The notes: generated by a model from the sequence alone, not told the origin. A stretch of 64,000 nt of DNA from Undaria pinnatifida (GCA_012845835.1 JABAKD010000013.1:5206628-5270627), one strand, 5' to 3'. Shown: positions 32,786 to 44,545, counted from the stretch's first letter. Program-made: numbers and translations.

Positions 32786-32995
32786 TGTGCCACTCGTAAT
32801 ACTTCCAGGTATACCACCAGAATAACCGGTAGTTCTCTTCAGTCGGGGAGCTTAACCGGTCACAAGTCTTTGGCTCCAGAAAGTACAACTCCTATCTCTG
32901 GGACGGCGCTGGTCCTATATAATGTACACAGAGTGCACGATACTGTAAAACACTAAAACGATATACTGGATCATGTCCGTTCCTGCGCTTTCGAC

Positions 32996-33292
32996 GCGCG
33001 CTACGACAAGAGTTTTCAGCGCTTTTCGTCTGAAATGGTTGCTGAATTTACGGGGCTCCTAAACCCAAAATCGTCGGAAAAAAAATAAATAATGGGCCAT
33101 TTTTTCTTGTTTTTATTTTCAGGGGGGGGGTATGCTTCTCGTCGGGTACATATTAGGCCACGGGATTTTTCATCCAGAGTGCAGCTGTTTTGTTTTGTTT
33201 TGTTTTTTTCCATTGATTGTGTGAATCAATTTTTGGGCCAAATTGAGGAAACCTCGGGAAAAAAAAAGTGGCAGACCTCTATCGTAGCGCAA
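32996..33292 (+). mobile_element. family A element (A-11)
   Basis: Ends GCGCGCTACGACAAGAG and GCAGACCTCTATCGTAGCGC. Landmarks: TGGTTGCTGAATTTACGGGG, CTCCTAAACCCAAAATCGTC, GGCCACGGGATTTTTCATCC and AGTGCAGCTGTTTTG. Confidence 0.75.
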
Positions 33293-33639
33293 GCGCTTTT
33301 TTTTTCTTTCTTTCTTTCGAAGCAAGTACAAACACGAATCTTCGAGGGGGAAAAAAAAAAAACACCTCGCTGAACAAACGGTGTGAACGAAGATCATTCA
33401 TTCTCGCTGTTGTAAGAAGCGTTAAGGAACCCCGAGCTGAGATCGCGGAATATATTTCCGGCCAAAAACGTTCGATACCTTCGAAATTATCGTAGCCCGA
33501 GTCAAGGGCTAGCTCCATCGTACCACGCAGCAGGTCCGGGTTACGAGGAGGGGAGGGGGCGTGCCCGAAAACTGCAGCGTGTAGAGCTGCACGATGTGCG
33601 CTCAGCATGGCGATAGAGAGCACTATACAGGGGCCACCC

Positions 33640-34060
33640 CAAGTAAGGAAACGGTGGTGTGCTATAGAAACCAATATGACCGGCTTATTGGAGAAGGCCG
33701 CTTTATATCGTCCCGGGTTATGAGCGCAACATCACTCAGTTGCGCTACGTAAGCGATTCTTGACCGCCTTACATAGGGATACCGCCTTATATAGGGATAC
33801 CACCTTACATAGGGATACCGCCTTATATAGGGATACCGACTTATTGGGGAAAGTCGCCATATTCATTGCGGGTTATTATAGAATAGTGTAATTCCCCAGT
33901 TGCGCCAAGCGATTTTTGCCGCCTTGTATCGGGATACCGCCTTATATAGGGATACCGCCTTATATTGGAGAAACCCTTCTGCATAAAATTCGATTTTGAC
34001 CGCCTTGTATCGAGATACCGCCGTATATAGGGATAGCGCCTGATCTTGGGGGACCCTTAA
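33640..34060 (+). repeat. family E copy (E-4) with the clearest tRNA-like half
   Basis: GGAAACGGTGGTGTGCTATA, GGCCGCTTTATATCG, then several ATAGGGATACCGCCTTATAT units. On the minus strand, TAGCGCAACTGAGTGATG and TGCGCTCATAACCCGGGA look like the D-arm and anticodon arm of a methionine-type tRNA (CAT). No T-arm follows. Confidence 0.65.
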
Positions 34061-34065
34061 TTGAC

Positions 34066-35149
34066 TATGTATGGTGGGTACCCCCATTTCGAGATCACCC
34101 CGTGATAAGCCGAAACAAGGGCGCGAGGGATTTTAAACCACCCCCCATTCCCGGGTTTCCGGTTCACTCTATTAACCTCCAGATATTTGTAAAGTGCAGC
34201 CAACTGCGCCGCATTTTTTACCACGCCTGCCGGCATTCCGACCTTAATCTACCCCCCGTGCCTCAGGGACGGCGGGTCTTCATGCATAGTGTTGCACGCA
34301 CAGTACAGCTCGAAAGTTCTTTTCAGACTGGCCGTCCGCACTCTTTCGACGGAGGTCTACACCTCGACTTTTGGGTGCTGCAAACGGTCGAAAAAACCGT
34401 CGAAATTGACAAAAGACGCAAAACGAGACGAAAAACAACCTCTAACCGAGCGCGTGCGCTTAACTTGAGGACAGCCACATCTCTTCACAAGAATTCACAG
34501 CCCGTGACATTGTGACACGCTCACCATGAGGTGCGTGAGGGCGTTGGGTGCAGCAGCGCACAGCAGTCGTAGGGAGCCACAAAAGATTCACGAGGTAATT
34601 TCGTGAAGTCAAAGTTGCCAGACATAATCACGAAAAAAAATCCCGAGAACTTGTTCCACAATCCACGATTTGATACGCGTGCGAGTTACTGTGTACTGTG
34701 TGTACGACGATGGCTACAGCACGTACGAAGAAACGGCTTTCACCAAAAACAAGTTAGCTGAGTATGTTGTGGATCTTTTTAGACACTGCTAGGCGTTCGT
34801 ATCCGAAAAAAATGCAGACAGGGAAAATTCGTCGCCGTTTGAGATATACTCAAGCATTGGGCTAGAAAAAAGGCAAAAAAGGGCCAAAAACAAACCTGAA
34901 TGGTTCTTTTAGATTTTTTTATCCGAGAAAACTGCTGTACTCGTATTTCTTGGTCATTGTAAAACTCTTAACTCTATTTCCAAGTCGTTTGCATTTCTAC
35001 GCGAAACGCCTGTCATTACTAAATACTCGCACCTAGACCTGACAAGACATTCCTTAGGGATGGATCCCCCCCGCGGCCTTTACCTGTACATTGCTCCTAT
35101 CTGTATATGGGGGAGATACAAACTTTTTTCTATTTATTTATATTTTTTA
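34066..35149. other. low-repeat stretch, no gene recognised
   Basis: A 137-codon open frame (plus, 34102-34515) starts right after an E copy and has no motif I know. The rest is short frames and A-rich tracts. Confidence 0.4.
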
Positions 35150-35282
35150 TCCTCCGAAGGATGGGGGGGGAAACAAAAAGCTTAATCTCACCACACTTCC
35201 ACGTATTTTCATACGCGTCGTGTGTCGATTTTAACTCAGTTGCTTTCGCAACCCAACGCTAGCTGGCGCATCCTTCGGATCC
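35150..35282 (-). repeat. family D element (D-2) with inverted ends
   Basis: Left end TCCTCCGAAGGATGGGGGG and right end GCGCATCCTTCGGATCC share the inverted word TCCGAAGGATG. Inside are CTCACCACACTTCCACGTAT, GTCGATTTTAACTCAGTTGC and CCCAACGCTAGCTGGCGC. Confidence 0.75.
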
Positions 35283-35651
35283 CACTGTGTAGCGACGGCG
35301 TGAGCTGTCCCTATCAGTGGTCCTCGTTACAACCCCGGAAATATAAACATTTAGTATAGGCGTGACACACACGCTGATTGAACCGCTCGAATATTTTTGA
35401 ATCCTGGGCGCTCTTATGTCGGGGCACTTATACCCACGGTACTCTCACCAAGTACAAGTCCTCTTCCTTGCAAGCAGGTGCAGTATAAGTCCACCCCAAC
35501 ACAAAAGTGCCCAACAAGAAACTGACGCTGACTTCTGGACGGACGCTAGGAAAATTGGACGAAGAAAGCGTGCTCAACGGGCGAGCGCTACGCCATAACT
35601 CCTATAAAATAACCCATGCTCTCATTAAGGCTGTTCAAGGGTGGTATATCA

Positions 35652-36704
35652 CACCACCTTGGGTTGTGTGTGTTTTTCCCTGGGGTATCCCTCAGCTCCA
35701 GAGTGACTGGAGCCTGTCCTGTGACCACGGACTTGATTATGCGAGTTAATGTGAGAACAACAACAACAATCACAAAATGAGAATCTGAGGCTCACTCCAA
35801 ACAGGAGCTTATTTTTGGCGGACCTATACTGTATCTGATACCCGATAGGCGCTGCACGATATCGCACTAACTGCGTACTTGTCGAGATTTGTTTTGGTCG
35901 CTACCACAGCAGTAGATATGGGCCTCAACAGGGCTGCTGTATTATATTGCGAGGAGGTGTCATGTGTTTGGAGTTCATCCACCCGCAGCCTCTTGCAGAC
36001 AGACGCACGGCGGCCTCGCTTTACCCCGAAGCGTATCTAGAATATGGGTCTACTGGTACAAGCCATGCGTGGACGCAGGACGGACCGTTTTCGTTTTCGC
36101 TCATCCCATCGATTATCTCGGCACTTTTTCTTTCTCTTCCTTCCCTCCCTAGAGGTAGCAGTGACAAGCGTTGAGACGCACTCGGTCACGCAAGCCAGCC
36201 AGCCGGTGTGGAGTACGACACGTGAACTCGTACGAGGCGGTTGCGCGAATTGAACTACCTGTCACTGCGCGAAGCTTGTTTCGGCAAAACCTGCCTCCAC
36301 TGCACTACTGTAGTTACTATTGTAGGTTTGCAGCGGTACTTCCAGTACATGCGACGCCCCAGTTTCAAGATTTTCTTGTTTCTGGCCAGGCCGGTCTTAA
36401 GACAGGCAGGTTAATGTGTCGTACACTGTTTTCAGCACGAAAGAGGCCACGCTCACGTTTTTTCTCAAAGTCGAGCCTGAAATTCTTGTAGCCTGCCAAA
36501 TTATTATGTCGCACACCACACTGCTGCAGCGTTCGAAGTAACCAGGGTGCTGCTGTAATTGCACATTGTCGGTCACATACTCCGAAGTTGTTGCTGTCCT
36601 CACATTAACTCGCATAATCAAGTCCGTGGTCACAGGACAGGCTCCAGTCACTCTGGAGCTGAGGAATACCCCAGGGAAAAAAACACAAACAAACCACAGG
36701 TGGT
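35652..36704. mobile_element. ~1.05-kb foldback structure with ~117-bp inverted arms
   Basis: The left arm (35652-35768) runs from CACCACCTTGGGTTGTGTGT through CAGAGTGACTGGAGCCTGTC and GACTTGATTATGCGAGTTAA. The right arm (36587-36704) is its inverted counterpart (TTAACTCGCATAATCAAGTC, GACAGGCTCCAGTCACTCTG). About 820 bp lies between them without a recognisable gene. An H copy follows immediately. Confidence 0.75.
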
Positions 36705-36714
36705 ACCCGCATAT

Positions 36715-36845
36715 ATATTATAAAAAAAAAAATACACTCCAGCTGTGAGATCGAATATTTTGTCGAAACTCATCTTTGCAAGCTGTGTGTGATACTCCGA
36801 TCGCGCGTAATACGAGTTGTGTGTCCTCAAATTAAGGATATAGGT
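36715..36845 (-). repeat. family H copy (H-2), open reading
   Basis: On the minus strand it reads ACACACAACTCGTATTACGC, GCGATCGGAGTATCACACAC, then codons for HTQLAKMSFDKIFDLTAG followed by VYFFFYN. The neighbouring GACTCCCCTTACAACTACAG block (to about 36960) is shared with 56.8 kb. Confidence 0.75.
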
Positions 36846-37879
36846 CGGCGACTCCCCTTACAACTACAGTGTAGCTATCAGGGTCAACGGGGTGATGTTA
36901 GGCAGTCTGTGCGCGAAAACTATAAAACCCGTTTCTGAGGGGGACAAAATCTGACAGCTGAGGAAGGAAAATGCATCAGTTTATCAAGTGAATGCTGTAA
37001 GTCGAATAACCGGTGAGGGAAGGGCGGAGTTTAACGCATATATATTATAAAAGTTAAATACACTCTATATCACAGTCGACGCAATCCATGCCTTCGAGCC
37101 AGAAACATGTCAAGAGCGAAAAGTGAAATCGGGAGTCAGCCTACGATGTGCCAGGTCCATACTGGTGTGCATACGTCTCACAACTCGCGCCCGGAAAAAT
37201 ACGTATACTTCGAACTATACCAGTACCGCATGATATACGAAGTACAAGAAAAACTTCTATAAAATGGGGGTGAGAATTGGAATACGAACGCGATGCCTTG
37301 GCGGTTTAACGGCGAAATGAAGACGCTCACAATCATGCCTAAAGAGCACTACCGCAGCAACAAGACCAGTGACCGGTGGGGTGGTTGGCGGGCTGCTGCA
37401 ATACAGCAAGCAGTACTGCTTGTCAGCTGTTCACCTTTCGCCAAGGGCTACACATGCGCAAGGGGACAACATATAGTAAAAGTCTGATTGCTCTCGTGAG
37501 AGAACGACACAGATGGACGCAGATTGAGGTGCGCCGAAGGGAGTTAGTTGTACGCACGCATCCATATAATGACTACGTGCACACAGCAGTACAGATCGCC
37601 TTGACCAGAGTGTCCTTCCTCTGCTGCTGTTGCGCTGACGTGCTACGAAGAAAGAGAGGCATGCAATCGCAGTCTGATCTTGTGGATTTTCGTACAGAGA
37701 CGCGCGCTCACCTATCATAGAATAGGGCATTTTCGGAGCAGCATCACATCACGTAGGGGGGGCTCCATCTTTCGCAGTGCAGCGGCCATCTGACTCATCT
37801 ACTCCCAAACCCGTCCCCGTCGTGTCATCTCAAGCAGCAGCGGCACAGCAGTAGCAGCTGCATCGGCACAGCAACAGAG

Positions 37880-38103
37880 GCACAGTTTGCAAAGAGCGGC
37901 ACATCATGTCCTAAAGCCGCCCCGCTTGTGTGTGCATAGTCTATACATGGGAGATGTACGAGGCAATCGTTAGACCACACTTGATCTCCACTAAAACCAG
38001 TATAAAATGGAATCGGAGACTTCCAGCTACAATCTTCGGAGATTTTGTATGATTCTACGTTTTTGACAGTCTCGCATTGCGGTGCCATTCCTTGCTCGTT
38101 CAT
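37880..38103 (-). pseudogene. possible PIF/Harbinger-like transposase N-terminal fragment
   Basis: A 92-codon frame starting at 38103 contains NVESYKISEDCSWK followed by SPIPFYTGFSGDQVWSND. A Phe-Tyr-Thr-Gly-Phe motif preceded by a polar stretch resembles the helix-turn-helix region ahead of the DDE_Tnp_4 domain. No catalytic DDE residues are visible downstream, where the frame runs into CAG-rich sequence. The assignment rests on memory of that motif alone. Confidence 0.35.
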
Positions 38104-38624
38104 CTGGGTGGTCTTTTTTGAATGCGGTGTGCCTTGCCGGATGACAAAACCCGCACTAAATAGGCACTCTGAGCTATCCCGGGGTAGCCATCTACTCCCT
38201 AGTCAGAGGTCCAGTCATGACGAGCGATTTCATCGCACTAAAATGGGCCACCGCACTAGAGGGTACAGCATTAACGAGGGACTCCGCGACCGTACACAGG
38301 TGAGGAGTTGGATGTGTTGGTCGCTGTGCAATGTGCAGGTCGCATCCTCTGGTCTTTCGCTGTGTAGCTACCTGGCTGTGACACGAGGCTCGACAGATCG
38401 ACCACAGGCCCGAATCGGGTTACTTTTTGGGTTCGGTGAGTCTGTCTGCTGCTATCCACGGAAAGGCTGGTGCGGATGTGTGGAGAGCCCTGCGGGTCCT
38501 CCAACGCACCAGCCCGCCCGCTCTTCGTTGGACGTTGGGGCCCGCATATGCGTTAGGCTTTGCTGGGTTTTGGTGTATGATGTGTTCCTCTTTCGTACCT
38601 GGTACGTCTGGCATTGCATCGCCA

Positions 38625-38735
38625 AACCACCTTGGCTGCTTTTGACTCTCTTGAATATTGCAGTTTGTAACCATAGAGCTCGTCCCTCCAAGCATCGGCA
38701 CGGACACTGGTTGTGTGCTGGCCAGATGTACGTGC
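38625..38735 (-). mobile_element. family G head fragment
   Basis: GCAGTTTGTAACCATAGAGC, CATCGGCACGGACACTGGTT and GTGCTGGCCAGATGTACG, antisense order. It abuts an E copy. Confidence 0.6.
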
Positions 38736-38960
38736 AGTAGGGATCCCCCAATAAGGCGGTACTCTATATGAGGCGGTATCCCGATATAATGCGGTCAAAA
38801 TCGCTTGGCTCGACTGGGGAATGCCTCGTTAACCTGGAATTAATAAGTCGGCTCCCCTCTACAAGGCGGTCGTATTGCTCTGGCACACCACACCGCCTTA
38901 CCCCTCTACAAGGCGGTCATATTGCTCTGGCACACCACACCGCCTTATCTTGGGGGGCCC
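38736..38960 (-). repeat. family E element (E-5), compact and complete-looking
   Basis: Ends GGGATCCCCCAATAAGGCGG and CCGCCTTATCTTGGGGGGCC make imperfect terminal inverted repeats. Inside, CGCTTGGCTCGACTGGGGAA gives the tRNA-like D-arm. CTACAAGGCGGTC(G/A)TATTGC with TCTGGCACACCACACCGCC occurs twice in tandem (38868-38946). Confidence 0.75.
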
Positions 38961-39039
38961 CGTCAATTTCATGTGAAGGACACACATGCACGTCGTCTGT
39001 GTGGTTGCGATGTACACCCGGTATCTCTTCCTCTATCAC

Positions 39040-39150
39040 AATAGGTTTGTGACAGCAGAAGCTTGTCTCTCTTGTGTGGGATGATGAATCGGCGCGGGCA
39101 CTGGGTGTGGTTGGAAGTCGATCTGTGCGGGTGGACCCAACAATGTAATG
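39040..39150 (-). mobile_element. family G head fragment
   Basis: GTTTGTGACAGCAGAAGCTT, GAATCGGCGCGGGCACTGGG and TGTGCGGGTGGACCC follow the antisense order of G. Confidence 0.5.
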
Positions 39151-39789
39151 TGCATAGAGAACACAATCATAGATGTATATACATACGCATATAGTCTACA
39201 AGGATTGGGCGGGGCCGCCTATCGGCGGCCCCGCCCTCCGAAACAGTTGCGCAAAAAGGATGTGACTGAGAGAAGGGGAAGGTAATGGACGGTACCAAGA
39301 GGTTGAGGTGCTACATGTATTTGAAACATATGTCATTAAAAATGGTGGGTTTTGTCGGGAGTGGTTTTGCGCGCAGCGTTTGTGAAGGTAGGTGTCGGTG
39401 CACTGCATAGAGGAATTGGAAATACGAAACAAAACCCAAATAACAGGAGGTTGTGGATAGGCGAGAAATAGACGGGAAAAAAATAGAAAGAAAACAGCGG
39501 TTGAAAAAATAAATAAACCGTGGCTGAAACGTAATATATATGGAAAGCTCAATTGGCAAAGGTAGTAGCCAGACCTTGGCCGAATCCGGAGAAGGATTCG
39601 GACGGCATGGCATGCGCCGCGAGCGCTGAAGAATGGGAGACGAATTCCGTATGTTTATCAAGTGGAAAAATCCTATCGCAACTGCAGGAAAGAAACACAA
39701 CGTTCATTAGAGCAATCAGACCAAGTCCATGGCACCAAGGTACGCGAAAAACGAAAAATGCAAACCTACGCCGGAAGGCAGACCATTCA

Positions 39790-40457
39790 TTTCTTTTAGC
39801 AGCAGCAGCGGCGGGGGTAGAGGTGGCCGATGGCCCATCGAGGAAGTGCGGCACAGCAGCAGTAGTGTCTACAGTAGCAGTCGTCTGGCAAGGGGGAGGG
39901 GGCACACACACTGGCTCCGCGAGCTCAAGACCGCAGACAGCTGATTTTTCATTATTCGAAACGTACTCACCGGAGACACCAACAGCGGCGGCAGCAGCAG
40001 CACAGCAGCTACACTTCACAAAAAAACATGATTCTATAAATGAATGTGTAAAACATCAGCTCTGAGTACGACCGATTGAATGGTTGAAACTCAACTTTGC
40101 AAGCTGCGTGGTACATGGTTATAAAAACAACACAAGAAAAGGCGGAAAAGTTTTGGAACATGCGCAGAAGAGAGTGAGAGCAGCACCAGCAGCAGCAACA
40201 CACAGCAGTAGCAGCAGCAGCGGCGGCGGCGGGCGCAGAGGCGGGCGATAGCCCAGCAAGGAATTGCGGCACAGCAGCTGTAGTGTCTACAGTACTGTCT
40301 ACAGCAGCGGCCATCCGGCAGGAGGAGGAGCACACACAGCACTGGCACAGGCTAGGCGAGGTCATGACCACAGAAAGTCGATTTTTTATTGTAAGAAACA
40401 AACGCAGTAGTCAGCATCAGGAGCAGCAGCAGGAGCAGCAGCAGGAGCAGCAGCTGT

Positions 40458-40488
<31 letters not shown>

Positions 40489-40560
40489 GCGGCACTACCA
40501 CAGCAGTACAACAGCAGTGGAGCAGTACGTACCGACCAATCCACAACGGCAGCACACAGC
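39790..40560 (+). repeat. CAG-rich region with a ~400-bp-spaced duplication
   Basis: GGAAGTGCGGCACAGCAGCA, TAGTGTCTACAGTAGCAG and GGGGCACACACACTGGC (39840-39920) recur as GAATTGCGGCACAGCAGCTG, TAGTGTCTACAGTACTG and GAGCACACACAGCACTGG (40261-40345). CAG runs lie at about 39990, 40185-40222 and 40415-40500. Open frames here (Ala/Gln/Cys/Leu strings) follow the CAG repeats, so coding is unproven. Confidence 0.7.
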
Positions 40561-42000
40561 AGTACGGCAGGAGCTGGGTGGGATTTGCACTTTCTTACGA
40601 TTCTCCAGCTTCCAGGGGAGAGCGCGAGCCGTCCCCGGGAGAGGCTTTTCATGCCCCCCGCTCGCGGAGTTGGGACTCGTCGGCCGTTGTGTCACCGTGC
40701 CGTGATGGAAAAACTTTGTAGAGCACGCCCAGCCCTTTCAAGTTCTTTCAACTTGTAAGGGCGCGTAGAGGTGAAGGGTTCCTTTACTATACTATTTTCA
40801 GAGTAGGCTAAGTTTCGCCGCTTCGCTCTGGTCAGCCGCGTTCTGCTCTCTCGTTAGCCCTCAGCCTAAAACGTCATCCTAGGTACCCATATATGTCAAC
40901 CTCCTCGTAACATTGGCATTCACGTGTGTACACGCCGATATGCACCTTGCATGTATACGCGCGGGTACGCAACCCTGCCCGCAGGCCATGTGGCAATACG
41001 CAACCCTGCCTGCCGTGTGGTTTGGGTGCGATTTGAACATTTTCGGGCACTGCGGTCAAACGTTGTTAGAAGACAACACTTACTTGGACCTTGACACAGG
41101 CAAGCAAAAGCTGCCTTTCGTTTTCCTTGACTGTGACGCCAAACCACTAGATTTCAGCGAGGAACGCCCGGCCGTACACCCTTCACACGGAAGAAGCGCG
41201 TTTTCCCTTGCCTGACATGCCTAGGTGTACACGTTCGACAGCGTGCGTGTACTCGTTGACCGGACATGTCTCCTGGCATGATTGATTGCGGCTGTTCGTG
41301 TGAGCCTGACAGCTGAGGCGGGCGTACCTGCGTTAGCCCACAGTCAACTTCAACGGCACTGCCAAGAGGTCTTTTGGATATGCTGGCTCTCGGCGTAGCG
41401 CGCGGGTTGTCACCGCAGCAGCACCGGCGACGGCGGCGGCAGTGGGAGAAGGTGTGACTTTTCGCTGTATGTGGGGCACGCACGTATACGAGCGCAGCAG
41501 TGCAAACGTGGTGTCCTCGTTGAGTGAAATGCTAGGGTAGGTCGTTCCTGGTCGTTGCGTGCGCGAGAGCAGAAGATCTTTCATTCCAGTCTCTTCGTGT
41601 GAGGGACGGGGTGCGAGTGCTGATGGCTGCTTGCTGCTGCTCGTTGTACTCGCGGTGCTGCGGTATATCATATTTATGTGGTCACGGATCAGAAACAAGT
41701 TACCTTCGTAGCAGCCATCATCATTCAAGTAGCTAAGCCAGTACCAGACCAGCCCATCCCGAGGAGAGTTTGAAGATTGGGCACAGAATTAAGGTCGATG
41801 ATGGGCAATAGTGATGATACCGCTGTACTCGATGCCCTACTGCTGCACTGCCGTGTCATACTGCTGTCTGTGATACCCACAGGGTAGGATGGTTGCCTCG
41901 CGACTGACGAGGTATCAGGCGGGCTAAGCTGCTGCCATGCGTTGTTGTCTACTTCGAAGCACAAGGTGAGCGACAGTTTGTGCAGGACGCACGCCCTTTA
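40561..42000. other. low-repeat GC-richer stretch, no gene recognised
   Basis: Frames of 100-131 codons exist on both strands (plus 40913-41215; minus 41154-41483 and 41333-41728) without known motifs. A GCAGCACCGGCGACGGCGGC patch lies near 41418. This is one of the few places where an unrecognised spliced gene could hide. Confidence 0.35.
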
Positions 42001-42439
42001 TTCCAAATAAGAAACTGGGTCAGTATTTCACTGTTTCTTGTTTTTGGTAGGCGTCCCTTATGATCGTTAGTTACTCGTGCCGGGAGCGTTTCTTGAATAG
42101 TATAAAGATTTCGACCTCCAAAGCGAGCGGAGACAAGACGCCGAAGTGCTCGATAACCTACAGCAGTAATATGTTTCGGTAGTGACTCCAAGGTACACAC
42201 ACTGGCCGTCACGCAAAAACAAAAAGAGTTCAACCACAAGTTCAACCTCGACGTTTTCGGGGGGGGGATAAGTTCAGAACCGGTTGTACTTCTGAAATTC
42301 ATTACAGCAGTGTGTGGAGTACACCATACTACCCGGCGGACCGCACTTATGGACTTGGCAGAGTTGAGAACTTTAGTCTAGATTTTTTCAGTAGAGGAAG
42401 AGAAGAACATGGCCTCTTTTGTACTGAAAGTAGTATAGG

Positions 42440-44045
42440 ACGCACCTGCCTTTTTCAGCTGGTGTCGCGTTCTGCGGTACGCCCTTTCACTAGTAAGACA
42501 TCTTGTCTGGGCCAGTCTCCGGATTTTCTTTTTTAGATAGCCGGCACTGAGTTGTCGTACTGCGTCACACACACCGCTGGCCGTCTCAGAACGCAGAGCC
42601 CGACAATAAACTCAACCCTGAAAATTCTTGCAGAAATAAGAAATGTAGCAGCGGCCATAGCTAATGTTGTGCAGTGTATGAAACGCACTCATTATCAGAA
42701 ATACTGATTGTTACCCGGGCCAGTCTCCCGATTTCTTATTTTGGTAGCCGGTATTGAATGTCGTCGTATTTCGTTACTCACGCCACTGGCCCTCTCATTG
42801 AAAAGAGCAAAATAATAAATTGAGTCATGAGGTTTTCGGAGAATTAAGAAATTCAGAAGCAGTTTCACTTGAAAAAAATTAGAGTGCGAAACGCGGTTTC
42901 TCAAAAACGAAATCTAGTCTAGTCCTAGTCTCCCGGCTTCTTATTCGGAGGGTAGCTACTGTACAGTGAGTGCCGCAGTGCAGCGCCGGCACTCTAATCA
43001 GGAAAATTCCACAACTCATCCAGGGAAAATTCGTGGTGATTTCGAAGTTTCGGAGAAATTTATCCGAAAGTGATGGTGTGGGGCACACCCTTTTCTGAAA
43101 AAGGAAATTTGGCATTGCTGGGTCAGTCTCCCGGTCTCTTATTTTGATATCCGGCACTGACTCTGTCATACTGTGTGACACACACCGCTGGTCCTCTCGT
43201 AAAAAAGAGCTTTTTTTTCACAAGAAAGTCAGCATGAGATTTTCGAGAGGAACGAGAAATCCCAGGAGGATCTAAAAAAAAAAAAAAAAAAAATCAGAAG
43301 CATGTTTACACCCGTTAGACTGCGGACCACGCATTTTTTCTTCAATACGAAATCTAAATCTGGCCTGGGCCAGTCTCTACCGGCTCTCTACCTAGGTAGC
43401 CGGCATTGGCTGCAGTCCTGCGTTTCACGGACGTCTGATCCTCTCATAAGAAAGACCCCCCCCCCTCCCCCCTCCCCCCCCAACCCTCCTATAAGGACCT
43501 CAACCTGACATTTATTGTACAAGAAGGAACTCGAGAGCGGTATTTCTGAGGCTGTAGTGGGGGATCACGTTTTTTTGTTGCACACGAAGCCCAGCCTGAG
43601 CCAGACGCCCTCGTTTTTATTTCGGGGTCGGTGAAAGGACCGCTGTACTGAGTTGCACACACCACTGGCCCCCTCGTAAGCAACACCCCCCCCCCATCAA
43701 GAAACTCGGCCCGATTATCTTTCGGATGCTGAGAAATTCGGGAGCGGTTACAATGTGCACAGTAATGTCTTACTGCTGCATGGAGTGTGGAATGCGCCCT
43801 TTCTAGAAGTTCTAAAGCTAGGTTTTGACCGGTCTCCCGATTTCTTATTTTGATACGAGCCGGGGGTATGACCGCTGTGTGTGTTGCAATGCATGACACC
43901 GCTGACCCTCTCGAAAGAAGGAGCCCTCTCCCCCGTGAGAAACTCGGCGTGAAATTTCTTCGAAAATATGCAATTCTGGACCGATTACACGAACCTCCGT
44001 GCCTGGTAGTGTAGAACGCACCCTTTCCCCAACAATATATATGTA
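42440..44045. repeat. degenerate ~210-bp satellite, about 8 units
   Basis: Each unit has a GGGCCAGTCTCCCGATTTCT-like core (near 42509, 42717, 42930, 43121, 43367, 43577, 43830), then TTATTTTGATAGCCGGCACT, ACACACCGCTGGCCCTCTC, a pyrimidine tract and GAGAAAT. Homopolymers differ between units. No coding signal is shared. Confidence 0.8.
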
Positions 44046-44097
44046 CTGTACTAGGTGTACATGTATCCTTTGAGCCTGGTATCAGCAGGGGAGTCAC

Positions 44098-44430
44098 CGA
44101 CCTGTGTCCTTCACGAGGGTGTATACGGTCGCACCGGTGGCGTATCAGGTTATCCTCGAGCCTGGTATAGGTCAGTTTCGCGAGTTCGAGCCCCGCCGAA
44201 TGCATACTCGTATAAATTCGTTGGGACTGTTTTCTTGTGCACGAATTGACTTGCGGAAAGCGCGAGAGCGTGAATTAGCAACACTCGATGAAAACTCGAC
44301 GAGCAGTGGGACTGCTGAACCCTATGCACGATAAAAAGTTGAAGACACAAGAACCGGGGGGGGAAAGGGACGATGCCTGTGACCACGGCTTGTCCAGAAG
44401 CTGGAAAGTAAAAGTGTGAGGAAAAGAAAA
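44098..44430 (+). mobile_element. tRNA-headed SINE, best copy
   Basis: Head CACCGGTGGCGTATCAGG (A-box-like TGGCGTATCAGG) and CGCGAGTTCGAGCCCC (B box), then ACTCGTATAAATTCGTTGGG, GCGGAAAGCGCGAGAGCGTG, GACGAGCAGTGGGACTGCTG, ATGCACGATAAAAAGTTGAA, and the end TGCCTGTGACCACGGCTTG, TCCAGAAGCTGGAAAGTAAA. Length is about 330 bp. Confidence 0.85.
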
Positions 44431-44461
44431 ACAAAACAAACAAACGAAAAGACGTACCTCG

Positions 44462-44545
44462 TAAAACGCGCGATCGAAGAAGTGTCATAATACGGAACTT
44501 GCAAAGATGAGTTTTGATGAAAGATTCGATCTCACCCAGCTAACG
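44462..44545 (+). repeat. family H copy, open reading
   Basis: AAAACGCGCGATCGAAGAAG then codons for TELAKMSFDERFDLTQL. It follows the SINE closely. Confidence 0.65.

Noticed and set aside
34102-34515. 137-codon plus frame in low-repeat DNA
   Set aside because: No recognisable motif, splice context or relative in the window; possible exon but unsupported.
38045-38740. 231-codon plus frame
   Set aside because: It is antisense to the possible transposase trace and ends in a G fragment; composition and residues are not protein-like.
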